Shown here piece by piece: positions 17,332 to 24,773 of a DNA stretch of 64,000 bases. Both the position numbers and the translations under genes were made by a program. The DNA comes from CALMEC01 sp963777565. Lineage in GTDB: Bacteria > Actinomycetota > Thermoleophilia > Miltoncostaeales > Miltoncostaeaceae. The stretch covers positions 62,001 through 126,000 of the forward strand of contig CAVZQZ010000009.1 in assembly GCA_963777565.1 (NCBI GenBank), in the 5' to 3' direction. The first letter of the stretch is position 1. Each line of letters begins with the position of its first letter. Below the pieces are notes generated by a model. The model had not been told where the DNA came from. It ran no database searches and worked only from the letters and a program-made list of their open reading frames with translations.

Positions 17332-19388
17332 GCCGGCGGGAGCTCGCCTACCTGGCGCGCCCCGACCGCCAGCGCTCGCACCGCGCCCGCATCCGCCAGC
17401 CCCAGCGCTCGTCGCGCCAGGCCGGCCGCGGCCGCCGGATCCAGATCGCGAACGACCCGCTTGACCTCGGCCAACCGCGGCGGCGGAACACTGAGCTCGC
17501 GCACACCGAGCCCGACGAGGACCGCAACCGCGTCGGCATCTCCGGCGGCCTCGCCGCATACCGCGACCGGGATGCCGCGCGCGTCGGCGGCACGGCACAC
17601 CATGTCGACGAGTCGCAGCACGGCCGGGTGCAGGTGATCGCCCAGAGCCGCGAGGGCGGCGCTGCCGCGGTCGGCCGCCAGCGCGTACTGCGTCAGGTCG
17701 TTGGTGCCGATCGAGAAGAAGTCGACGTCCGCAGCGAGCGCCTCGGCGCAGAGCGCCGCCGCCGGGACCTCCACCGTGACACCGACCTCCACCGGGCCGG
17801 TCGCGACACCCTCGGCTGTCAGCTCACGCCTCGCTGCGTCGAGATGACGGCGGGCGGCCTGGAGCTCCGGCAGCTCGGTGATCATCGGAAACATCACCGC
17901 GATCCGGTGGTCGGCGGCGGCCCGAAGCAGCGCGCGCAGCTGGATGCGCAGCACGTCGGGGCGCGCGAGCGAGAGCCTGACTCCGCGCACGCCGAGGAAG
18001 GGATTGGCCTCACCGGCGGACGTGAGCGCGGCGACCGGCTTGTCGCCCCCGGCGTCGAGCGTGCGGATGACCAGGTGCCGACCCTGAAGCTCGGCCGCGA
18101 CGTGCCGGTAGGCGGCTTCCTGTTCCTCCTCGCCCGGCAGGTCGGCGCGGTTCATGAACAGGAACTCCGTTCGCAGCAGGCCGACCCCGTCGGCCCCCGC
18201 TGCGACCGCCTCGGCGACGCCGTCGACCGAGGCGAGGTTGGCGCTCACCACGACGTCGATGCCCCCGCGGGTGACGGCCGGTTCGGCGGCCTCCGCACGG
18301 GCTGCCTCGCGGTCGGCCTCGCGGGCCGCGGTCCGCGCAAGGGCCTCGTCCACCTGGCGTTCGCTGGGGTCGAGCGTGATGGTGCCCGCGTCGCCGTCGA
18401 CGAGCAGCACGGTCTCCTCGACGATCGTGAGCGCCATGTCGCCCGCGGCCACGATCGCCGGGACGCCGAGGGCTCTGGCGATGATGGCGCTGTGCGAGGT
18501 GGGGCTGCCGGTCGCCACGACGATGGCCTGGACGATCGACATGTCGAGCGCGGCGGTCTCGGCGGCCGAGAGGTCCGGAGCGATCAGGACCCCCGGGCCA
18601 CGCAGCCGGGGCGGGCCGGCGACGCCCGCGAGGTGCTCGAGCACGAGCCGGCCGACCTGCCGGATGTCCTCCCCGCGGGCGCGCTGGTAGTCGTCACCCA
18701 GCGTCGCGAATCGCTGCGCCGTCGCCTCGATCGATTCCCGCAACGCGGTCCCGGCGTCGCGGCCCGCGTCGATCGCCGCGAACGCCGCCCCGGTAATCGC
18801 GTCGTCGTCGAGAAGCATGAGCTGGGCATCCATGATGGCAGCGTGGGCCTCCCCGGCCTGGGTCGCCACCGCGTCCCGGGCGACGCGAAGGTCCGCCCGC
18901 GCGGCGTCCAGCGCACGTTCGAGCGCGCCACGCTCGAACGCGGGATCCCCGGCCTGCCGTGCACCGCGAATCGGCGTGCGACGCAGTCGTCGCGCCTGGC
19001 CGACCGCGACGCCGGGAGCGGCCGGCAGTCCCCGCATCACGCCGGGCGCTCCCAGTTCCTGCTGGGTGACGTAGCGGGGCGCGGGAATCGGCGCGTCGAT
19101 GTCGTCGAAATCGCGAGCCGCGAGCGCGCGAACGGCATCGAGCACCGCCGCGGCGGCGGGGCCACGCGCACGGACCAGCACCTCGTGACCCTGCATCACG
19201 CCGAGGGTCTGCACCTGGGTGAGGCTGCCGGCCGGCGCGGGCCCGGCGCCGGTCACGGCATTCACCACGACGACCTCAGCGTCGAATGCCGCCACCGTCT
19301 GCACGAAGCGCGCGGCCGGTCGGGCATGGAGCCCGGCCGGGTTCGTGACCAGCAGGCGGCACTCGAGCCAGTCGCCGCCGTGGGTCAT
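17328..19388 (-). CDS. HPr-Enzyme I fusion of the PEP phosphotransferase system
   Basis: 686 residues from ATG 19388. Residues 1 to about 100 form an HPr domain with His21 in NPAGLHARPAARFV. After a linker comes Enzyme I: N-terminal domain with the phosphorylated His299 in GSPTSHSAIIARALG, and a PEP-binding barrel with GADGVGLLRTEFLFMNR, GGDKPVAAL, FSIGTNDLTQYALAADR and CGEAAGD. It would take phosphate from PEP and pass it to EII or regulatory partners. No sugar EII genes are nearby, so the acceptor (for example dihydroxyacetone kinase or a nitrogen-type PTS) is unknown. Its start overlaps the stop of the PAP2 gene (ATGA). Confidence 0.92.
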   Translation of the reverse strand: MTHGGDWLECRLLVTNPAGLHARPAARFVQTVAAFDAEVVVVNAVTGAGPAPAGSLTQVQTLGVMQGHEVLVRARGPAAAAVLDAVRALAARDFDDIDAPIPAPRYVTQQELGAPGVMRGLPAAPGVAVGQARRLRRTPIRGARQAGDPAFERGALERALDAARADLRVARDAVATQAGEAHAAIMDAQLMLLDDDAITGAAFAAIDAGRDAGTALRESIEATAQRFATLGDDYQRARGEDIRQVGRLVLEHLAGVAGPPRLRGPGVLIAPDLSAAETAALDMSIVQAIVVATGSPTSHSAIIARALGVPAIVAAGDMALTIVEETVLLVDGDAGTITLDPSERQVDEALARTAAREADREAARAEAAEPAVTRGGIDVVVSANLASVDGVAEAVAAGADGVGLLRTEFLFMNRADLPGEEEQEAAYRHVAAELQGRHLVIRTLDAGGDKPVAALTSAGEANPFLGVRGVRLSLARPDVLRIQLRALLRAAADHRIAVMFPMITELPELQAARRHLDAARRELTAEGVATGPVEVGVTVEVPAAALCAEALAADVDFFSIGTNDLTQYALAADRGSAALAALGDHLHPAVLRLVDMVCRAADARGIPVAVCGEAAGDADAVAVLVGLGVRELSVPPPRLAEVKRVVRDLDPAAAAGLARRALGLADAGAVRALAVGARQVGELPPA

Positions 19389-20143
19389 GCGCTCCGCGGC
19401 GCCTTCCGGGGCACGGGGCGACGCAGGGCGGTTGTGGTGATGAGGAGCGCCAGGCCGACACAGACCGCGCCGCCGACGCCGTCGAGCCAGTAGTGGTTCG
19501 CGGTGACCATCACCGTGAGCAGCATCATCGCGGGCCACAGCCACACCGCCCATCGCCAGCGCGACCTGCAGAGCCAGGTGATCGCCAGCGCGTACAGCAC
19601 CGTCTGCCCGACGTGCATCGAGGGCATGGCCGCGTAGAGGTTGCGGAACGGCTGGAACCATTCGAGGCTCCCGCCGAGCTCCAGCGCCGCCTTGGTCGTG
19701 TCCTCCAGCCCCAGCCCCGCGACGAACCTCGGGGGAGCCAGTGGGAACAGCCAGTAGATCATGAGCGCAAGCCCGTTCGTGATCCAGTACCACGTGAGCA
19801 GGAAGAGCAGATGCCGGCGTTGGCGAAGGAACACCCACGTGAAGAACAGCAGGTACCCGGCCGTGTAGGCGAGCGTGTAGAACCACGTCGTCACGAACTG
19901 CCCGCCGGGAACCTCGTGCACCCACCGCTGCAGGTCGTCCTCGACGAACAGGCCCACCGCGCGCTCCGCGGAGATCACACGATCGGCGTTCTCGTACGGC
20001 AGGGTGGCATCGGCGGCCGGCGCGACGAAGTCCCGGACCAGCTCGTAGACGAACATGAACACCAGGAACAGCAGCACGACCCGTGCAAGATCACGCCACC
20101 AGGCACTGGCACGAATGTCGACTGATGAAGCGGCGGTAGTCAC
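19385..20143 (-). CDS. PAP2-superfamily membrane phosphatase/transferase
   Basis: 252 residues from GTG 20143, chosen because the sequence further upstream is not protein-like and overlaps the yajC promoter. Six membrane segments surround the phosphatase motifs: AMPSMHVGQTVL (motif 2) and ANHYWLDGVGG (motif 3). The layout matches the inositol-phosphorylceramide-synthase-like PAP2 proteins of actinobacteria, which act on lipid phosphates or transfer phospho-head groups at the membrane surface. The substrate is not known. Confidence 0.85.
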   Translation of the reverse strand: MTTAASSVDIRASAWWRDLARVVLLFLVFMFVYELVRDFVAPAADATLPYENADRVISAERAVGLFVEDDLQRWVHEVPGGQFVTTWFYTLAYTAGYLLFFTWVFLRQRRHLLFLLTWYWITNGLALMIYWLFPLAPPRFVAGLGLEDTTKAALELGGSLEWFQPFRNLYAAMPSMHVGQTVLYALAITWLCRSRWRWAVWLWPAMMLLTVMVTANHYWLDGVGGAVCVGLALLITTTALRRPVPRKAPRSA

Positions 20144-20191
20144 GCCCGCGCCACGGTAGCAAAGGCGTTCGGGGGGTCCGGAGGGGTCTGC

Positions 20192-20209
20192 TAACGTGAC
20201 TTTCACGTT
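20192..20209 (+). promoter_or_regulatory. Candidate -10 (TAACGT) overlapped by a 7-bp inverted repeat, upstream of yajC
   Basis: TGC precedes TAACGT (20192-20197), giving an extended -10 look. AACGTGA (20193-20199), CTT, TCACGTT (20203-20209) forms a perfect inverted repeat covering the -10 and likely start point. It could be an operator or an early hairpin in the mRNA. Ribosome site GGAGG lies before ATG 20234. Confidence 0.4.
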
Positions 20210-20233
20210 CCCGACCGGAGGCGTCAACCAAGC

Positions 20234-20539
20234 ATGGCAGCCCTTCAGCCACTCCTGCTCATCGCAGTCTTTGTGGCCTTCTTCTACTTCCTCGCGATCC
20301 GGCCGCAGCGGCGTCGCGCGCAGGAACTGCAGCAGCTCCAAAAGAGCCTCAAGCCCGGGGACGAGATCGTCACCATGTCCGGCATCTACGGGACGGTGAC
20401 CGAGATCGAGGAGGGCGGCACGGTGCTCGTCGAGATCTCGGAGGACACCGAAGTCCGGATCGCCGCTGCGTCGATCGGCCAGGTGGTGACGGCGGGCAAC
20501 GTCGGAGCCACGACCGAGTCGACCACCGCTTCAGAGTAA
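20234..20539 (+). CDS. yajC: Preprotein translocase accessory subunit YajC
   Basis: 101 residues with one N-terminal membrane helix (PLLLIAVFVAFFYFLAIRPQ), the family signature FLAIRPQRRRAQE, and the beta domain LKPGDEIVTMSGIYGTVTEIEEGGTVLVEI. YajC associates with SecDF in the translocase. It is 10 nt upstream of the secDF gene and almost certainly in one operon with it. Confidence 0.95.
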   Translation: MAALQPLLLIAVFVAFFYFLAIRPQRRRAQELQQLQKSLKPGDEIVTMSGIYGTVTEIEEGGTVLVEISEDTEVRIAAASIGQVVTAGNVGATTESTTASE

Positions 20540-20549
20540 CCAACCTCAT

Positions 20550-23453
20550 ATGAGCCTTCGTCAGCGGTCTCTGATGTTCGTCCTGGTCGTGCTCGGCCTG
20601 CTGGCCGGGTCGATCGCGGTGATCGCATTGAAGCCGACGGTCCTCGGCCTGGACCTCAAGGGCGGCGCGCAGGTGATCCTGCAGGCGAGCCCGACCGCCA
20701 ATGCCGAGGTCAACGACGACTCGATGCGGCGAGCGATCAACGTCATCCGCAACCGCGTCGATGCGTTCGGCGTCTCCGAGCCGGAGATTCAGAAGCAGGG
20801 CACGTCCCAGATCTCCGTCGCCCTGCCGGCGGTCGAGGATCCCGCGGTCATCCTCGACCTCGTCAAGCCCGCCCAGCTCAACTTCTACGCGTTCCAGCCG
20901 AACCTCGTCGACTACCAGCGCTACCCGGCGCCGGCCAGCACCGTGAACCCGCCCGACGGGACGACCGACCTCTACGGGCTGATCCAGCTGGCGAAGAACA
21001 CCGAGCCGAAGCCGGACGCTCAGCAGAACGAGAGCGTCTACCTCTTCCGCAAGAATGCCGCCCATACGTTCGTGGCCGGCCCCTCCCCGTCGCTCGACGA
21101 GCTCGTCAAACGCCTGGAGGCCGCCCCGGAGACCCAGGCCGTCGCCGCCGAGTACAAGGCCAACAAGAAGGCCTTCGACGTGCAGGTGCTCCCGAAGGGG
21201 TTCGTGATCCTCACGAACGGCGAGGGCGCGGGATCGGACCTCAAGAACCTGCCGCTGTGCGGCCAGGGCGGCCGATGCATCCTGCTGAACGACGTGGTCG
21301 GCGTCGCCGGCTCCGAGGTGAAGAGCGCGAACCTCGGGTTCGACGCGGCGAACAACCCGACGGTGCAGATGCAGTTCACCGGCACGGGACGCAAGAAGTT
21401 CGCGGAGATCACGAAGCAGATCGTCGACGGAGCGATCGGGGAGGGGCGCCCCTGCGCCTCGGCGAACGACTCGAGCTGCTTCTGGAACTTCGCGATCTCG
21501 CTCGACGGGGTCATGATCTCCAATCCGTACGTGTCCTATAAGGACAACCCGAGCGGCATCGACAGCAACAGCGCCGAGATCTCCGGCGGGTTCACCGAGT
21601 CGAGTGCCCGGACGCTCGCCGACCAGCTGAGCTCGGGCGCGATCCCGATCAAGCTCGACGCCGTCAGCACCTCCACCGTGTCGGCCACCCTCGGCGAGCA
21701 GTCGCTGCGCCAGGGGCTCATCGCCGGCATCGTCGGCCTCATCCTCGTGATGATCGCGCTGATCGCCTACTACCGGGTGCTCGGCGTGATCGCGAGCGCC
21801 TCGCTGATCATCTACGGGATCTACTTCTGGGCGCTCGCGAAGCTCATCCCGATCGCGCTCACCCTTCCGGGCATCGCCGGCCTCATCCTCACCATCGGCG
21901 TCGCTGCCGACGCAAGCGTCGTGATCTTCGAACGCGTGCGCGAGGAGTCGCGTGCGGGACGACCTCCAAGATCCGCGATTCTCAACGGCTACAAGCGCGG
22001 CATCACGGCGATCATCGACGCGAACATCGTCACCCTCGTCACCGCCGTCTTCATCTTCCTGCTCTCGACCGCCGGGCCGCGCGGATTCGCGTTCACCCTC
22101 ATCCTGGGTGTCCTGCTCTCGCTCTTCACCGCGGTCGTCGCGACCCAGGGTGCCTTCGGGCTCCTGGTCGACACCAAGCTGTTCCACAACGAGCGGCTCA
22201 TGGGCTTCAACGTCCGCGAGATCAACTGGAAGATGGACGTCGTCGGCAGGTGGAAGCTGTGGCTCGGCATCTCGTTCTTCCCGCTGCTCCTCGGAGTGTT
22301 CGTCATCGGCATCCGCGGCATCGAGCCGGGGCTCGACTTCAAGAGCGGCACCGAGGTGCGCGTCGCGTGGGCGCAGTCAAGCGCGAACGAGAACGCCATC
22401 CGCGACGAGCTCCAGGCGCTCGGCATCAACGACCCGAAGATCCAGAAGTACCAGCCGCAGGGCACGTCGGGCCAGCTCTCCGGATTCGAGATCCAGACCG
22501 CGACGCTCGACGCCGCCAAGACCTCTCAGGTGATCGATCGCCTCGAGGCGAAGTTCGGGACGATCGACGAGCAGCAGATCACGAGCGTCGGTCCGACGTT
22601 CGGGCGAGATATCGTCCGCAACGCGATCTGGGCGGTCGTCTTCTCGTTCCTCGCGATCATCCTGTACCTCACCATCCGGTTCGAGTACAAGCTCGCGATA
22701 CCCGCGATGGCGTCCGTCGTCCACGACGTCTGGCTCGTCCTGGCGATCTACTCCATCGCCGGCAAGGAGGTGACGGGCGCGACCGTGGCGGCCCTGCTCA
22801 CCATCCTCGGCTACTCGCTCTACGACGTGGTGATCCTCTTCGACCGTATCCGGGAGAACACCCCCTTGATGCGCGGCCGGCCGTATCGCGACATCGTCAA
22901 CCGCTCCGTGCACGAGACGCTGACGCGGTCGATCATCACGATGATCCTCACGCTGCTGCCGATCAGCTGCCTGCTGATCTTCGGCGGCGAAACGCTCTCC
23001 GACTTCTCGTTCGCGCTCTTCGTCGGAATCCTCTCCGGTGGTGTCTCCTCGATCTTCATCTCGGCGCCGCTGGCGGCGCTCTGGAAGGAACGCGAACCCG
23101 ACGCCAAGCGCGCTCGCGCCCGCAGTGAGCGCAAGGCCGCGCGGGCGTCGATGGTCGACGCCGACATCATGGACGTCGACGCGCTCGCCCGCGCCGAGAA
23201 GGCACTCGAAATCTCCTCCGCAACGGGGGACGGCGACTTGGTGGAGATCGAGGACGAGGTCACGGAGGCCGCGAACCCGAACGGCCGGCTGGAGCTCGAG
23301 GCAGAGGCCGACGGCCCACCCGACGACGAGCCCGCCGAGCCAGAGGAGGCGGAGGAGACGGCCGACGAGCCCACGCCCGTGCGTGCGCCCAAGCCGCCGC
23401 CGCCGGAGCGCCAGCGCCGCCACCGCAACGTTCAGCGCAAGCGCCGCCGGTGA
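20550..23453 (+). CDS. secDF: Fused protein translocase subunit SecDF
   Basis: 967 residues. The SecD half (from residue 1) has VLGLDLKGGAQVILQA and the six-helix block near LRQGLIAGIVGLILVMIALI and GVAADASVVIFERVREE. The SecF half begins around FNVREINWKMDVVGRWKLWL with GIEPGLDFKSGTEVRV and ends with GYSLYDVVILFDRIREN. SecDF uses the proton gradient to pull secreted proteins across the membrane. The last 120 residues are a hydrophilic, acidic then Arg-rich tail. Actinobacteria often have separate secD and secF, so the fusion is worth noting. The next gene overlaps the stop. Confidence 0.95.
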   Translation: MSLRQRSLMFVLVVLGLLAGSIAVIALKPTVLGLDLKGGAQVILQASPTANAEVNDDSMRRAINVIRNRVDAFGVSEPEIQKQGTSQISVALPAVEDPAVILDLVKPAQLNFYAFQPNLVDYQRYPAPASTVNPPDGTTDLYGLIQLAKNTEPKPDAQQNESVYLFRKNAAHTFVAGPSPSLDELVKRLEAAPETQAVAAEYKANKKAFDVQVLPKGFVILTNGEGAGSDLKNLPLCGQGGRCILLNDVVGVAGSEVKSANLGFDAANNPTVQMQFTGTGRKKFAEITKQIVDGAIGEGRPCASANDSSCFWNFAISLDGVMISNPYVSYKDNPSGIDSNSAEISGGFTESSARTLADQLSSGAIPIKLDAVSTSTVSATLGEQSLRQGLIAGIVGLILVMIALIAYYRVLGVIASASLIIYGIYFWALAKLIPIALTLPGIAGLILTIGVAADASVVIFERVREESRAGRPPRSAILNGYKRGITAIIDANIVTLVTAVFIFLLSTAGPRGFAFTLILGVLLSLFTAVVATQGAFGLLVDTKLFHNERLMGFNVREINWKMDVVGRWKLWLGISFFPLLLGVFVIGIRGIEPGLDFKSGTEVRVAWAQSSANENAIRDELQALGINDPKIQKYQPQGTSGQLSGFEIQTATLDAAKTSQVIDRLEAKFGTIDEQQITSVGPTFGRDIVRNAIWAVVFSFLAIILYLTIRFEYKLAIPAMASVVHDVWLVLAIYSIAGKEVTGATVAALLTILGYSLYDVVILFDRIRENTPLMRGRPYRDIVNRSVHETLTRSIITMILTLLPISCLLIFGGETLSDFSFALFVGILSGGVSSIFISAPLAALWKEREPDAKRARARSERKAARASMVDADIMDVDALARAEKALEISSATGDGDLVEIEDEVTEAANPNGRLELEAEADGPPDDEPAEPEEAEETADEPTPVRAPKPPPPERQRRHRNVQRKRRR

Positions 23454-23806
23454 TCTCACCGCGCGCGGCTGTCGAGCAGGCGATCCTGGTCTCGGTCGGC
23501 GCCGCGGCGCTGACGAAGGATCGGGCGGAGAGCATCGTGGCCGACCTCGTCGCGCGCGGTTATCTCGGAGCCGATGAAGGCCGCGCGGTCCTGGTGCGCC
23601 TGACGGCCCGGGTGAGGGGCGAAGGCCCCGCCGCGCAGACCGGCCTGCTCGGACGACTCGAGAGTGGCGCACAGTCGGCGTTCCGGGAGCTCGGCCTGGC
23701 AACCGAGAACGACCTGGACGACCTTCGCGTGCGACTCGCCGAGCTGGAGCGACGCCTCACGCTCCTCGAATCCGCCGGGATCGAGCACACACCCCTCACC
23801 GGCTGA
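23450..23806 (+). CDS. Small phasin-like coiled-coil protein
   Basis: 118 residues, GTG start within the secDF stop (GTGA). Predicted helices include VEQAILVSVGAAALTKDRAESIVADLVARG and a closing coiled coil DDLRVRLAELERRLTLLE. The pattern resembles phasin or PHA-regulator-like small proteins of actinobacteria, which bind granule surfaces, but no PHA genes are nearby, so the function is open. Confidence 0.6.
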   Translation: MISPRAAVEQAILVSVGAAALTKDRAESIVADLVARGYLGADEGRAVLVRLTARVRGEGPAAQTGLLGRLESGAQSAFRELGLATENDLDDLRVRLAELERRLTLLESAGIEHTPLTG

Positions 23807-23923
23807 CGCACGGCCCGTTGCAGTGAAGCGGACCGCGCAACGGCGGCGTGAAAGGGATCGGCGGGCGCGGCGGATATTCAGTAACGCATCTCAACGCACC
23901 CCGACGATCGAAAGGCTTGTGCC

Positions 23924-24573
23924 GTGCGTCTGCGACTCCTGATCCCGGCCGCCTTGGCCGCTGCCGTGACCTACGCTGCACTCGTGCGCGACGAGCCCGT
24001 CGTGGCGCCGGCCTGGACGCCGTCGGCACCGCCACCGGAGCCGCCGGCGCCCCGGAGCCACCTGCCGCCGTCATCTCCATCGTCCCGGTCCTCGACTCCG
24101 ACGGGCCGGAGGATCCAGAGGTGGCGCCGGTGGCCTGGATCGACTCGCCCTATGCCGATCTCGCCGGCGCGGCAGCTGAGACGGAGCTCACGTCGGTCTA
24201 CGACATGCTCGCCGGGTCACCGCCGGTCGAGGAGGTCGATGAGATCAGGCCGGTCGACGAGAATCGCCCGGAAGCTCTGGAGGACTGGGTGGCGCCGCTC
24301 GACGAGGGGCGGTTCGCGCTGGGCGGGTGGGCCGCCGCAGCAGGTCACAGCGTCGTCTCGGCGATTACCTTCCGGAGGCGCCTCCCTGCGGACGTCACCA
24401 TCGACCGGATCGTCCTCGAGATCGAGGTGTCGGAGAACATTGCCGACGACGGGTTGGTGATCCTCGCGGATCCCGGGTTCGCCCCTGACCGGGACGGCTG
24501 CACGCTCCGCCTGAGCGCCGCCGATACGGGGCAGTTTTCGGCGGCCGGCAGCTACCGGGTGTTACCGGCCTAA
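23924..24573 (+). CDS. Unknown exported protein with GRFALGG C-terminal domain, frameshift at 24050-24053
   Basis: GTG 23924 opens with an N-terminal hydrophobic segment (LRLLIPAALAAAVTYAALV), probably a signal or anchor, followed by a Pro-rich linker. At a C4 run the frame moves by -1 and continues AAVISIVPVLDSDGPEDPE. With one added base the protein has about 216 residues. The last 85 residues (GRFALGGWAAAAGHSVVS, ITFRR, then VILADPGFAPDRDG and TLRLSAADTGQFSAAGSY) match the C-terminus of the next gene. No known family was recognised. Confidence 0.6.
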
Positions 24574-24631
24574 CCGGGCATCCTCGGCGCGCTGCCGACC
24601 GACGCCGGGAGGGCGAAATCGGCATGGTTCC

Positions 24632-24652
24632 ACCTGCGTATCGCAGGTTTTT
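24632..24652 (+). terminator. Intrinsic terminator
   Basis: ACCTGCG (24632-24638), loop TAT, CGCAGGT (24642-24648), then a run of five T ending at 24652. It follows the 23.9-kb gene by about 60 nt and separates it from its paralogue. Confidence 0.8.
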
Positions 24653-24675
24653 GTCGCTTTGCGCATCTCATTCGC

Positions 24676-24739
24676 CGGAAGGCTTTAGTCGCGGGTGGTT
24701 CGCGCCGATAGGTCGGGGGAGCACCGCCTATGCCTTCCG
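24676..24739 (+). promoter_or_regulatory. Structured leader with possible sigma-28/WhiG-type promoter
   Basis: CGGAAGGC (24676-24683) pairs with GCCTTCCG (24732-24739), enclosing two small stems: CGCG/CGCG (24690-24693 with 24701-24704) and ATAGG/CCTAT (24709-24713 with 24727-24731), a three-way-junction-like fold. The same stretch holds TTTAGTCG (24684-24691) and GCCGATAG (24704-24711) 12 nt apart, close to the sigma-28 family pattern TAAAGTTT-N11-GCCGATAA. The two readings may exclude each other. It lies upstream of ATG 24774. Confidence 0.35.
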
Positions 24740-24773
24740 AACGGCGGTCCGTCACAGGGAGCGATGAGAACCG

